The notes under the pieces were generated by a model. It saw nothing but the letters and a program-made list of their open reading frames with translations, was not told the origin of the DNA and made no database searches. Positions 47,620-62,000 of a DNA stretch of 64,000 nt are shown in pieces. The DNA is taken from assembly GCA_950295325.1 (NCBI GenBank), contig OX485807.1, positions 20,555,666-20,619,665 on the forward strand, given 5' to 3'. The stretch's first letter is position 1, and every line of letters begins with the position of its first letter. Both the position numbers and the translations under genes were made by a program. This DNA is from Polytrichum commune (Eukaryota > Streptophyta > Polytrichopsida > Polytrichales > Polytrichaceae).

Positions 47620-47760
47620 CCCTAAACTACTGGAGGATAGTTAAGAGGTACCCAAAATCAAATGGAGTGCTCGGTGGTTCAATCCCTGACAGTGAAATCT
47701 TCTCCCTACTTGATGGAAAAACCTCCCCAGATGATCGCACCCCTCTTGTGTTCCGAAGAA
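47620..47760 (+). mobile_element. tRNA-derived SINE, copy 2
   Basis: GACCCTAAACTACTGG, then GGATAGTTAAGAGGTACCC (A-box region), GGTTCAATCCC (exact B-box match) and CTCCCTACTTGATGG appear in the same order as in copy 1 at 6840-7029 (minus strand). The 3' end is not defined. Confidence 0.6.
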
Positions 47761-49860
47761 AATGAAAATAAGAATAAAAGAAGACAATCACTTTTCTGTG
47801 ACCATAGGAGACGCTTTAAACATTACCTGCTATGCAAGCAACAACGAATGGGGAGAACCAACCGCTAGTTACAGATGAATGGTTGAGTTTTGAGAAATAA
47901 TAAGTTGAAGTTGAAGACTTCAAGAGAATCACTCATCATTTAGAGGAATCTATGGAATATATTGTATCTTATGCTCTCTCCCCACCAAGTGCTAACTAAC
48001 AGTGACATAATTAACTAAATGTCCTGAAGCACTTGCATATGTTTCCTTTCACACAACAACAAATAGACATGTAGGTTGGGGTTATATTCTTGGTGTGAAC
48101 TTCAAGTGGTGGTCACACTTGAGTGTTAAATCACCAAATACTACAGACAACCGCCACCGAAGTTTACGTGATACTACATGTCCTCACACTGCAGTAATAG
48201 CAAATACCACTACACTAAATACGATATTTAGTGTTTGATTTTATCTAGTGTTGTTTCCTCCCTACCCTGCTCAACACTAATTTTCAATTCCTTGATAATT
48301 AGTGTTAGACATAAATGTGCCGCTACCTTCCCTACTGTCACCTCCCTTGTTATATCATATTTTTTCCATATCCTTACTAACACTAAAATCAAACATGTAA
48401 CTTCCACATATCACCATAGTTGATATTTAGTGTTTGAGTTTACATTTAATGTTACTTACTTTCATAGGGCTATTGATATTTAGTGTATGCGTTCGTATTT
48501 AGTGTATCAAACACTAAATAACCTAATTAGTGTAGCCGTTATGAAGAGAGCCTCCTCCGAAACCACATTCTTGGTACTATAGAAATTCAATAGTAAGCTT
48601 GGACAAGTTAGCACTTGGCGGGGAGAGAGCTTTAAGCTCATCAATTCGACTGTGCAATTGAGTTTAGGGTGACCCAGCAAACGATGAGGCGCTTGCAGCG
48701 GTCTCAAAGACGGAGGAAGCATTTGATTGCGGAGGCAAAAACTACCTGTTGGGAGTTGAATCCACTGTCCGGGGAGATTTAGGGTGTAGATAATCGGTCC
48801 AGATCCAAGTGTTTCCAAGTCCAACCGGTTGCATGTTTACATCGTTCGGTCTGTCTTTATTCAATTGGGCTATATTCTCTAAATTCATCTAGAATGATGG
48901 GTCGATCATTTTCCTGAAGCCTTGAACTTCAACTGGTGGTTTCTCGAACTCAACCGGCTCATCATTCTGTAACTAGTAGCCGGATCTCCCTGGTCATTGC
49001 CTCAATCTGAAGCTTGTAGACACAAGCGTGGTTACGGTAGCGACCCAGGGTACCTGATCATGAGCCGGTCAACCCAAAGAATTATAAATGTACCTATTTA
49101 TCATGTCGTATATTTCAACATCTTCAAATAGTGCCTGAAGGCTCAAAAGTCCAAAGACAAGTTCCAGGCTTACCCCCCGACCAACAAGTTTTGATTTCTT
49201 GGCTGTGATCTGCTATATCAGAGTATTACTGTCCACATCCTTCACCAAATCAATCTCACCGAAGTCATGAATCCTGCAAGTGCCGCCCTTTCACACATAC
49301 CCTTCCAGAAGCGACTTTAGAGTGACCACTTGAGATGAGATTCATGAACCCAAGGGCCTGAGCATTGGGCTGGACAGACCCTAAAACATGAATTTCGGGG
49401 TACCAGGTATATTTCAAATTACCACCGGTTAGCAATGGATCACCATGAATTTTGTTATTGATCTGATCGGCCTTTCGACACTTTTTTGGGGCTCTCAGAA
49501 TTTCATGGTCGCGGCTCTTGGCTCGTTGTGTGAAGTGGCCCTAATACAATGCCGAGGGTTAGAACAAATGTTAACTAATACTGTTTTTAGTAGATTACAA
49601 CCCATTTGATAGTGTCAGATGGGTAGAGGGCTTGAATCAGTTCAAGAAAAACCGAAATTCACAACATTGAACCGGTTGGACTTGGAAACACTAGGATCTT
49701 GACCTATTGCGCCCAAAAATCTCCCCGGACACTGGCAAGCAGATGTGTTGTGAACCGTTTATAAACAGGATTGCACTGGAAATCATTTAGTATGGCCTAG
49801 AATGTGCCAGTGGAGCTCTGACTTGAATTTCGGGGGAGAGGAAGCTTCACCCCAACCATC
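47761..49860. other. Decayed repeats between SINE and CLC upstream region
   Basis: The 47,840-47,960 and 49,660-49,760 segments share phrases with 10,840-11,100 (GCTAGTTACAG, GGAAACACTAGGATCT), marking a dispersed, probably retroelement-derived family. From about 48,208 to 48,534 the word ATTTAGTGT recurs in both orientations between CTACACTAA-like ends, suggesting a decayed hairpin MITE. No gene is supported. Confidence 0.45.
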
Positions 49861-51300
49861 TAAAAGTTGCTACGAAGACACATGATACATAATAGACCAT
49901 GTCAATCAATCATCCCATCATTGGCTCCCAAGACCCCCCCCTCCCCCATCTTCGTCCCCTTCCTTCTCACCCCAATATGGTATTTCCAAGACCGCCCCGG
50001 TTGTCTTTGCCTCCTTCATTCGCACTTCAAGAATGGCCTCTTCAAGACCCCCCCCTTCCTTCCCACTCCAACTTGCCAAGAGAGAATCGTCACATACGAG
50101 CATATCTCCCATCTATCCAACATAAAAAGTTGACACCCCCCAATAGGTTTGTGGTCGATTCATGTTAAATGATTTGGACTACTTATCATACTAATCCAAG
50201 GTCTTTTAAATTAGTTTCAATGTTCGGCATAAAAGTTAACCTCTTCACTATGAATACACTATTTCATGGCTTTTTGTGACAAGGTAGATGTGCTTAATGT
50301 AATATCTTGTCTAGGGACATCTATATTTGAGTGGTGTGCATTTAAGTGTGGATCTAAGAACGAACACCAAAAGGACATGGGTTTTAAGAGATTGGACTAC
50401 GTGCTCAAAAAATTGTCAACCGTTTTAGACTTGATTGTCAACATAATTGAGTGGACCTTTATGATCGTTCAATGAGAAAGAAAATATTCACTTTGACAAT
50501 GAATAAGTTAGTTGTTTGACCTCCAAAAGTTATGAGGAACATGGCTATGACATGATTTGGATTGATAATAATCTCACACTAAATGTGTGATCCATATCCT
50601 ACAAGAAACGTGACATAACTAAGACTATCTGCTTTAGACCCCTCAAGGTATGCGGGCGTTCTTCATTACTTTTTCTTCACGCTACACCTATATTTGATTG
50701 GTGTGTGATTAGATGAGGATCAAAGAACAAACAACATAAATACACTTGTCAATGAAGTACATCTTCAAATTTCATTAACTACTCCACACTTAATAATGAA
50801 CACAATTGGGAGAGCCTATCTGTCAATGAAGGAATCAACAAATATGCACTCATGATAATGATAACTACATTAAGAGAGGTCCGATTTTCAATTCAAATGT
50901 CAATGCCTCATCATACATTTGCTATTGCAACACAAGTTTCATTGTGCAACTCGAATTGGTAAATGTTGGAGAACATGAAAAATGAACTGAATAACACCCA
51001 CATACCTTACCCCATAGAGCTCAAGTTTCTATGTTGGATGGATGACAGGTGCACTCCTAATATGACATAATTCCGTCGACCTCTCCAAGATCCCCCTCTT
51101 CGCCGCTGGCTTCCCTCCCCAAGACCCCCGCTTACGTAATAATGAGCCCCCCGTTTCCAGACACCCGAAGACCCGCACCAAGACCCCCCCTCCCCCAACT
51201 CTTGCTTCCCACTCCAAGTTGGCCTCCCCAAGACCCCCCCCTTTAGGTAATAATGAGCCCCGGACACCCGAAGACCCCGTGCCAAGACCCCCTCCGTCGC
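49861..51300. repeat. C-rich AAGACCCCCC repeats upstream of the CLC gene
   Basis: AAGACCCCCCCTCCCC motifs occur at 49.93-50.06 kb and again at 51.08-51.29 kb. At the second site a ~110-bp unit (GTAATAATGAGCCCC, GACACCCGAAGACCC) is repeated twice. Open frames here are by-products of low complexity. The 50.2-51.0 kb interior shows no gene. Confidence 0.5.
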
Positions 51301-53043
51301 CTTCGTCTTGGTCGCTTCTTCTCCGACGCTGCAGGCTCTGTAAGTGCTCCCGCACCATAGCCACGGAAGTCGCTGCCAGCGGCCAGACCACCTCCAGGAT
51401 TCGCAACCGCCCTCTCTCACCACCCCTTCTAAATTTCCCGACTCTCCGCGCCCGTCACGGACACCCTTCTCACGTCGACAACACTTCTGTATCGAGCTTT
51501 TGCGTCCTTTCGGGGACCCATTTGTTTGGGAAACACGCAAGATCGCGCTGGAGCCGATCTAACTCGACCCCGCATAGATTGGCTCAAATGCCACACTGCA
51601 TCGCATGTTGGAAGTAGCGAAGCTGGTGCGAGAGGATAGTCACTTTTCTGTACTTTTTTGATTAAATATTTGTTTCGTTTTTTTTTCCCGTCGGAGTTTG
51701 GTGTTATGTTCCTTCAGATTGGCGGTGGTGCGGATTTTAGTGCAATTGAGGTATCTGGGATGTTGGAATGGCTAAAAGAAGAGCTCTGTCGCCATTAGAG
51801 CTTAGATTTTTAGTTTCCGGAGGTTATGGGAGCTCTGTGTTGTAGGTTTACGTGTTTTTCTTTGTATAGGTATTTTGAGTTGGAGATTGGGAGTCTCGTG
51901 TGGAGATTGATTGCGTGTAGAGATTTAATGCGGATCGATTCTCTACGTAGGCATGGTTGAGCTGCAATTATGAAGGAGCTTCTCCTTAGCTGCATCTATC
52001 TAATGTGGGGACATTTCCGGACATGGATGTTAAGTGGGAGGAGGTTATGTACCTTATTATTATTAGGGTTTGGCTTGTTTAAGGGGATCGCGGAATTGGT
52101 TTTTTGTAAGGGTGTGTTTGGTGTAGGTGTGTGGTAGGGACTTACTGCTTAAGCACCAATGTGGCAGAGTCGGTGTTTGTGGCTGGATAAATTTTAAATG
52201 CGAACATTGCATCCTCTTCGATTGGCTGCATCTCTGGGAAACGTCCATTACTTTGTTTTCAATTTAGGTTTACTGGTCTAAAGCAGTGAGATTCTGCTAT
52301 GGTGGGTCGGTCATGGATAATCATCTTAGTTCGTTTGAACAATATATTATGGGCTTCTCCCAGTTCTGTGGGGTTTGGTATTTTGTGACATATGGGTCTT
52401 AGAATTCAGCTGGATTACTGCTAGAACTTTGAGAGAATCTGGGAGCTGGACTTCCTTCATGGGGTCTTTCAGTCATGGTGTTGTCTTACTTCAGGGTTGT
52501 AATAGCAAATAATTGAAGCTAAAACTCTCCAATGTTCTTCGTTTGGCATTGCGCGGCCAGACCACATTTGCTTACCATCCCTAAGTCTTCGAAGCGTGCG
52601 TGGTTCAATGTATTTATTCCTGATTCTTAATCTGATCCGTCTGAGCAGAATTTGAGCAGAATTTGGATCAATCATCAGGAGCTGCAGCTGTGGACGAGGA
52701 GATTCTAGGATCAGGGATTGTGTGGACTAAGGAAATGTAGAACAGATCCATCACAAATTGCCTGGGCAGCATTACAATTGTTACCAAACTGTTTGGAGGA
52801 CAAGGTGTATAAGCAATTTGCACGAGTAGGAGACAACCTCGGCCATGGGTTATCGGTGATTGATTGACGTGGGTTATCTTTCCTTGGTAATAAGGGGAGC
52901 GAATAACACTGGACATATCTTCTGGAAGGTGGACCAGTAACGAGGTTCTGTTCCCTCCAAGGGTTGAATTTTTTTGGGTGGAGAGGTTTCTGCAAGTGTA
53001 TTCAAGGGTAATTAGTAGGTAGGAGCTGGAGGCACACCCTGGC
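51301..53043 (+). promoter_or_regulatory. Promoter and 5' leader region of the CLC gene
   Basis: GC-rich sequence at 51.30-51.62 kb gives way to ordinary composition before the first coding exon. A transcription start and perhaps a 5' UTR intron are expected here from gene position. I cannot assign either from sequence. Confidence 0.35.
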
Positions 53044-56000
53044 ATGCAGGGGAAGAACATGCCAGGGGTCAGAGGGCCCATGTGGTCACAACTTCTCACC
53101 AGTGAGCCCCCACCTTCGGACCATGTCGAAGAGGATCCGTTGCACGGAACTGGGGATCCAGGCATGGAGAGTCTTGATTACGAGGTTGTGGAGAGCGTAG
53201 CATATCGAGAAGACCAGGTATTGTATTGCATATGTTATCTCTCGGATGTCTCTGCTTTTTCTGCTTTATTTTCTGCTTTAGTGGGGAGCAGTCTCTGGCA
53301 TACGTATGAATTCGATTGTACTGTAATCAGTACTGATTTGCAAGTAAGGTTTGGGATCATGCAATGTATATGATTGAAGCAAGCTTGAATGTTTCTGCCC
53401 GACATTGTATTTCTTTTATTGGAATACCAGCTACTTTCAGAAGGCCTTCTCCCTATCATTCCTACTCCCATGACTTTAATTGGAAACAACAATGATCACA
53501 TGATTCCTAGTTTTTTTGGTACAGAGATACAGGTAGAGTGGTTGTGTATATATGTCTGCTGGGTTGTGATGGACCATGATCTGTTGGCAGAGCCTTGTGT
53601 GGCATATTCACCTCACAAGCTCAGATAGAAAATCCCCTGAAACAGTCATGACTCTGATTTGCTGCTTATATCATATATGATTCTACTGCAGGCTCAAAGA
53701 GGGATCTGGCATCATGCGTCCTACATAACCTTGAAATGGATCTTTGCACTTCTCATAGGAATAGGTAAATCATAATACGCCCTTGGCCTGTAATTGTCAT
53801 TCCAAATGCATCTACTTTGAAGCACAGAGATAGGGTGGGTTGTCAAAGTAGGAACACTTGTGGTAAGGGGCTAATGCAGAGGACTTTCAGAGTTTTTTGG
53901 TGATCACATTGTGCTTTTGTGGAATGTAGTAAAACCTATTCCTGTGTTTGCAATTTAATTTTTATGAGCATTAGGAGCCTTCATAAATAGATGTGGTTTT
54001 TTTGCAAGAATTGGAAACAGTAATAGTGCTGAGGTAGTACCCACATGGGACTACTTGCTACAGCTTTCCATCTTGTTTCATGGCCTTTTTGTCCTCCATA
54101 TTCAGAGGACTTTGGCAACTTAGAATAATTACTGCTCCAGCTCAATCCTTTTACCCAAACTTTTAACAAGCAGGTGATCATTTTTGAGTACATTATGACC
54201 AATGAGGTTACAGATGTGAAACCAATGGAGTGGTTGTTCTTTAGTGATTTGGGTTTTCCTTCCTTTCAATTGGACAGAAAGTAGTTGCATTTATCAATTT
54301 TGCTCAGTAATTGACCCTTCAGGTTTGTTTGAATTGCAGGGACAGGTCTTGCTGCTTTCTTTATCAATATAGCAGTCGAGAATTTTTCAGGATGGAAGTT
54401 TGCAGCAACATTTGCTGTTATGAAGTACTCATACTTCTTAGGACTACTTATATACATTCTCTTTAATGCAGCATTAGTCTTCTCATCAGTCTACATTATT
54501 ACACAATTTGCCCCTGCCGCAGCAGGGTCTGGCATACCTGAGATCAAGGCCTATCTGAATGGTATGTTGCAATGTAACCATTGCTTTACATCAACCTCTT
54601 TTAACATCTATGAGAATGTTGGTGGCAGGGGCACTTGGACTAGTTTTCAAGTTTCCAGCATTTGGAAGTTGCTGACGAGTATATTTTTCTGTGTATGGTG
54701 TACTTTGAATTTGGTATGATATCAAGCATTTTTGTGTTGCAGGTATTGATACTCCTGGTATTCTCCTGTTCCGGACTCTCATTGGAAAGGTGGGTGTTGT
54801 GTGATCCTATTTGCACCCCCCGCACCCCCCCTTCATCAATCAGTTGTGACGATGATGATCCCAGCTCTTGCTGATTGTCATTTTTGTAGGGCCAGTTTTT
54901 ATTTATCCTCTTCCGATAAGAATGGAGGAAAAAGTTCGGGCTTCTCAAATTATTGCATGATCTGAAAAGTGATGGATTTTGATTCCTCTTTTGAACTGCT
55001 TCTCTGGCAGATACTGGGGAGCATAGGTTCTGTTGGAGGCGGGTTAGCTTTGGGCAAAGAAGGGCCTCTGGTGCACACTGGGGCCTGTATTGCATCTGTG
55101 CTTGGACAGGTAAAAAGCTAGGCATTGCAGAATGGACTTTCAGCGCAATTGGAATGACGTGACCTTGTCTTTGGTGTCATTACCCCCATTGTTAATGACA
55201 GATGAAATTAAGTGTTTATATGACTGAAGCATACATTTCAGACAATGTTGTGCTGTGTGCTTTGGACTTATTGGTACTTGAGGTTGGCAGGGTGGCTCAA
55301 CCAAGTACAATGTGAATTGGAGATGGCTTAGGAGGTTCAGGAATGATCGAGATCGTCGTGATCTTGTAAGACTCTAGCGTTCCTTAGTTTTTGAATAAGA
55401 TTAACGTATGCTCCTTGTAGTTGCAGTTTATTGGATTGTGCTGTTTTCATTCAAATCTTTGTGATCACCATTGAAATTCCTTGTGATATCATTTTTTGAG
55501 TTCCAGGTTATTATACCTGCTGAATCATTGTGAGTGACCTGAGTATGATTGATTGTTGCAGGTGACTTGTGGCTGTGCAGCGGGAGTAGCAGCAGCCTTC
55601 AGATCTCCTGTTGGGGGTGTCTTGTTTGCCCTTGAGGAGGTCACTTCATGGTGCTTAATGTTCTCTCTGTCTTGGTGCAACAATATTTGATTTCATCATG
55701 ATTATTGAGTGCTGACTGTCTGTATATAGCCTGGTGTGTGTTTGCAAATTCTATTTACTTGTTTGTACTATGAGCAGTGTCAACATCACAATTGAAAGAG
55801 TAGTTGGACGATGTAGGATGCTCTTCACAGTTTGTTGCTTACAAGGAATTTCTTAATATTATTTATGACACCGACATCAATCCCATGAGTTGTGAATGAA
55901 GGTGGAGAAGTCAGCTCCTATGGCGGGTGTTTTTCACCTCAGCTGTGGTTGCTGTTGTTGTGCGGACTGCTATGGGGTGGTGTAAGAATGGAAATTGTGG

Positions 56001-59000
56001 GCATTTCAGTTCTGGTGGTTTCATCATATGGGATATATCAGGGTAAGGTCTTCCATGTGGTACATTTCAATCATCTGTGAAGAACAGATGTTCTGAATAT
56101 ACTAAGCTTAGTAACTGATTGTTGCCCAGGCTCTAAAGTTGCAGAGTCATGCATAACCACAAGTGATTCAATTTAAAATTTTGGAATGCTTTCAAGCAGA
56201 TAAGGTGTACATCATGTAATATTTTGCTCATCACTTCTATTGGTCAATCTGCAGGGGTCAGGATGACTACTCTTTCTATGAACTGTTACCAATGGCAATG
56301 CTTGGTGCAATTGGAGGTTTACTTGGTACAAAGCATACACCTATTTCCACTCTGATATTAATATGCCACCTTGGTGGGTAGTTCAGAGCAGAATTTATGA
56401 GTGTCGCCAAGTTTCGCATGTTGACAATTCTATAAGACAGCAACAGCCCCCAGTGCATCTTGATCAGGAAGTGATGAAATGTTTTTCTACAGGTGCGCTG
56501 TTTAACCAGCTGACCATCTTTATCTCAACGTGGAGACGGAATGTATTGCACAAGAGGGGAAACCGCGTGAAGGTACTCATCTTGGCTACAACATAAATTC
56601 TAGAAATCAAGTACACCCTTCTGTCCAGTGGTCATTTCATGGTTTATGCCTTGATTCCCCAGCGTTACAGCTGAATTCAGTACAAGAACTCAGATAAACA
56701 AAATCAAGGTTGCTGTGTGCAATCATGAAGTTATTTCTAGTGTGTCCACAATCACCCTCATACAATGGGTCTCTGCATTTACCTTTCGGATTTGTCAGAG
56801 ATCCAAAATAGAATTTTGATCAATGGTTAACCCAAAAATTCATCACAAAGTTGAAATTTGGTGTTTGGATACCAGGCTATTTTAATTGATCAATAATAAA
56901 ATACACATGTGATTATTGAAAGTAATGCCTCGAGTATAACTTTGTTTGATTGAACCATCATTTACTCCTTTCTCTTTCAAATTTGAAACCACAATGAAGT
57001 TGGAGCTACATTTGTACTAAAAACTATGAAATACCATGCAAACTATAAAGGGAGGATGAGGTTAATAGAAGTCTTAATAGGTTTGAGGCTCCTCATGGGT
57101 CATCTAGGTGTTTAGAGGTCAGTTGTATTCTCTTCCATGTCATGTCTTTCTTATGCAGCAATCTGTGCATTGTCGGGTAGTGTAGTGGAATATCTTGGCA
57201 GAGATTCTGGCAGGGAACAATCGTCTAAAACATTTATATTGAGGTGCTTGTACACTTTGTTCTGGTTTTGTCAAAGAAGTACTGATCTGGAAAGTATTGT
57301 GATATGACAGATTATTGAGGTTTTGTTGGTGTCCTTGATTACATCTCTTCTATCATTTGGTCTTCCAATGATGACCAAATGTAAACCATGTCCTGACTCT
57401 GTGAAGTACCCAGACATTGTTTGCCCTCGCCCCTCTGGAAATTATGGCAACTATGTGAATGTAAGTGATATTTGGGCACATTTTTTTTCTTGAAGAATGT
57501 AATACTTTGATTTGTTTTGCATTAATGAGGTCTACATTCTAGACAGTTGTTATCCTCATACTATTCTGCCGAGGATCCTACTTGGACTAACAAAGTTTAA
57601 GCTTTCTATTCTAAGCATATTTGTTTGTAAATTCTGTCCAATGATTGTTGTCTCTTCTCTCTTTCAGTTGGTTTGCATATGTCAAGCAGATCTGTTGAGG
57701 ATTGTCTATCTTATTTCATCTGCATGCTAGACTGTTTGTTTTGGAGTTCATGCAACAGGCAGTTTGTTGCTCTTTGGTCAATTTGTTTCTTTCACTACAA
57801 TCAAATAATTCTAGTGCTGTAATGGGGGACTACTCCATACTTGAGAGATTTATAAGAGAGCTGTGTTCTGACCTTTTGTTGTGATTTTCTTGCAATCTTG
57901 TAGTTCTTTTGTTCGAAAGAGACCGAGTACAATGATCTTGCAACAATATTTTTCAATACTCAGGTACTATTCTATCCAATTTGGAATTCCAAGAACTGTT
58001 TTGTGCTAATTTGGGCAAATACTTATTCTAAATGCCACAGTGGCCAATATGGACTTTTGAGGGTATAAAACTCAAATGGAGTGGTGCATAATGACCATTG
58101 TAGTGGATCCCTACAACTTGGACCACTCCAACTAGTTGTCTGCTCATTAGAATATAAAAATTGAGTGAGAAATGAGTTTTTTAAACATCACTGTCAAATA
58201 GTCAACAAATCATGATTCCATGAGTTTTTTGGTGTGTCAAATGTATATTGATATGTTTGTGAGGAACAAAAGTTTAATTTTAGGTTGAACTTGTCATCCG
58301 ATATCCCTTGTATGTTCTCACGTATATGTTCTCATCAGAGTTGTTTGTGACATCTGATTTTGTCCATCAGGATGATGCTATCAGAAACTTATTCAGCACA
58401 AACACTCCACACGAGTATACATCTCGCAGTCTACTTACATTTCTGGTATGTCATAAATTACTGATTGCTGAGCAGCAATGGATCTGGCAGATAGTCTATG
58501 AAATCCTTCTATCTTCCAACTTCAAAATTCACAGCTTTGGCTGAAAAGCTCATGTTGTTTGGGGATACTATTGTTGTCTTGCTAATGTGTCGACAGTTGT
58601 TTACTGTGTTATGCAAGTTGTTTAGAAAATCAACGTCAGTTTTGTGGGCCTGTGTGCAGATGATGTTTTTCTCACTGGCAGTGCTGACATATGGAACAGC
58701 TGTTCCATCAGGGCAGTTTGTTCCAGGTATTATGATTGGTGCTACGTATGGACGACTTGTTGGCATCCTGGTTGTCAATGCCTCCAGTAAAGATAGTGTT
58801 GACGAAGGAACGTACGTATTGTGATCTTTTCACTGACTTTATGTTCTTTGGAAGTTTTCCCTCATGCTAATTGTGGCAGACATCTGTGAACACATCTGTG
58901 GAGGAAGTTCATGTGTATTTGCATCAAATCTGTATTCTAATGGGCATCCCTAGTGAAGAGAGATGATGCCTTTCATTTGCAATGACCTATCTGCTTTTTT

Positions 59001-62000
59001 CAGATTGTTATCATTAATATGGTTGGCAAATACTTGTAAGTGTGTCTAGGCGAGGAGCTTGAAATATAGTTGTACCATTAAAGTATTATGTGCATTCTTT
59101 GGAGAGTAGATAATTTGTCTTAATGAATCCAAATGAGCAAATGGGTGTTTTACTATTTCCTGATTAGAAATTTATAGATGTTTCCTCCAACATATGTGAG
59201 CAGGTATGCATTGCTTGGTGCTGCATCTTTTCTAGGGGGATCAATGCGTATGACTGTGTCACTTTGTGTAATCATGGTGGAGATCACAAATAATCTCCAG
59301 CTCCTTCCGCTGATTATGCTGGTTCTACTCATCTCAAAGGTGAAATATACTTCTCTAATGAACTACATTCCTCTACCAAATATTCCTTGTGATGTGTCTC
59401 TTTGCTTATACTCATCAAGAATGTCCTAATCATCTTTATTTGATTTGGAGCTGCAGTTACCAAAGTGTTTGTGATTGTGTATGTGCAGGATCACCTAGAT
59501 GTTTACTCTTGAAATGTGATGATAATTACTTGACTAATGTTTACCTGACTAATGCTCCATTGAGTATGATGATTCTTCAAATTTTGAGTCCATTGTTCCC
59601 AATTTTAAATTTATCAGTGACAATGTCTGCTGGGAAGGGTTCTCCATATTTCAAGCTCTTTTCAATTTCTAATTGGGATTGATGATGCAGGCTGTTGGAG
59701 ATGCCTTCAATGCTGGTCTTTATGAGGAGCAGGTGAAGTTGCGTAGTCTCCCTCTCCTTGAGTCAAGGCCTCAACGTTTCATGCGCAACATGACTGCTAA
59801 AGAAGCAGTTAGCACCAAGAAGGTGTGAGGATTTCCGATGACCTTTGTATGCATATTGTGGTTGTAAGGCGATGTTTGGTTCCTTATGACTTTTCAGAAC
59901 TTATGTGTTCTTTAACGATCTTCTATGGACTGTATCATGTCTACTTGTGTGGCATGACGTGCCCTAGTACTGCATATCAATTAGTTACTGAATGTATTTA
60001 TTAGTTATTTTGTTGAATATTATTCCTATCTTTATGTGTAACTGCCTTCAAACAGGAGTAGATGTTTCTTTCCCACTGAGATGCTGAAAAACTTATGAAC
60101 TGTTGCTGTGGCTGGAACTATTCAGGTTGTGCAGTTTTCAAGGATATCCAAAATTAGCCAGATAGTAGCAGTTTTGAGAAGCACCAACCATCATGGCTTT
60201 CCTGTGAGTTCATCTGCCTTTCTTCTCATATTCTTGTTTGTGTTTAATCTGGACTCCTGCTTTGGAAACCATGGGTAGCATATTATGCATGATTGGCAAT
60301 AGAGGATGGGTATGTGATACACGAGTATATGTAGTGCTGTTAGTGCTGGTGCAACCACATTTTTGATAAGGTAAACAAGCCTATGACCACCAAATAAGCC
60401 TTTGATTCCCTTCAAGTTAATGGTCTGGTGAGCTTTGCCCAAGTATTTTCACAAAGTTCTCTTTGAGTTGGTACACATTTGCTCAAATCTTTAATAATCT
60501 CTAATTATTTGGAAGCATCACATTGCTAATTAAATGGTCCAAATACATTGGCAAGATAAGCCATCGAGTGTAAATGAGTCAGCCTTAAGTATGATAGTAA
60601 AGAGTTGTGGCATAGACTCCACATAGTTCTTGGGTGCTCTTAAGGTCTGAGATTCGTCATAGGTTTGCTTACCTTACTTAAATGTGTGTTTATTAATTTA
60701 TTATTTTAAATTTCAATATATATGAAGTATATGCTTTTCATATCTTTGAAGGCAAGATGTTAGGTTAACCTTTTAACTTCCCATGCCCAATTTCCCTCAA
60801 GTCTGCCCAGAAAATGTGACCTCAATTTCAGAGAATTTAGCTGAAGATCTAAAGCTTTTTTGACAATCCAATCGTATAGGTGATTGCAGGTTAGAGGTGG
60901 CTATGCACAGTCCAAATTTTAAACACTGAAAGTCTGTTCTGTAGGAGATTATAATAGGAATGTCAATAGTGGTCTTGAGGGCCAACAAATTAGAAATTAT
61001 ATTGAGGTGGGTTTTTTGATTGAACCTCCACTCAAATCATCTCTAAATGTTATCCAAAGGGGCCTCAAATCAGCTCACAAATCTTGAAACCATTATTTTG
61101 TGATTTTTTGGGAAGCTTCGCAATTTGTGGCAGCAGTGCCACAACTGCACACCTTCCACATGCCCAACTAAAAGTTCCAACAATAGATGTTTAGGATATG
61201 CTGCGTTTGAGTGCCATGCAAATTTTCAGGTCAATTGGGAATCATTTGCACATAGGGATCAACAAAAAACTTGTTAAGGGTATGCGGCCCCTAAATTGTG
61301 GAGGTGACAAATGTCAAGTAGGTGTTTGTGGACCGGCTCCATTGTAAACCAGTTGAGAGCACACTCCCATATTTGAATTAATCCAAAAATAGCTAACTTT
61401 TTCCAATCAAAATTATTCATGTGGCAAGGCATAGCAGACCTGAACATGAACAAGAGGAGTAGTTGAAACAGTCCAGAAACCATCTGAATTAACATCAAAG
61501 GGGTTAGAATGAACTGTTCACGACCAGATTATGGTCGCATAGGTCATTAGGGGTTATAAGTAAGTTACTGAAACTTTGGAAGTGACTTTTGAGTCTTCGA
61601 GACTTCTGTAATAGTAGTACATCTGCAGACACCAAATCAGAAGGAGGCCTCAGTACAATTGGATCGCTTCACATCTTATAAATGCTAAGATGATGTAGAT
61701 AGGATTCACAAGTCCATGTGCATTGATCATATGATGGGTCTATTCTTGTAGGTGATTGATAAGTTGGAGACAGGGGAGCCAGTTGTGACTGGCCTCATAC
61801 TAAGGAGGTAAAGGAAGAGTTTGCTACCATTTTTGGTATTTTGAAATGTTGGTGTCTGTACACCTAAGAAATTTATGACATATACGTGAACTGTATTCTT
61901 GCACTAGATAACTTTGTTCAGGTCCATTCTAACCAAATTTTGGAATCGCAGTTACCTACTTGTTCTTCTCAAAGCAAAATCAGACTTTCAGCTTTATCCT

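Noticed and set aside
48507-48824. 105-residue minus-strand open frame
   Set aside because: No domain, and it overlaps the ATTTAGTGT repeat. Probably chance.
51007-51617. Long Pro/Arg-rich or Gly-rich open frames on both strands
   Set aside because: They arise from C-rich AAGACCCC repeats. There are no homologous domain, no splice sites and frames on both strands.
54420-54719. 99-residue plus-strand open frame read straight through the CLC intron
   Set aside because: It combines exon 3 with intron sequence. The GT-AG junction at 54561/54742 gives the conserved protein instead.
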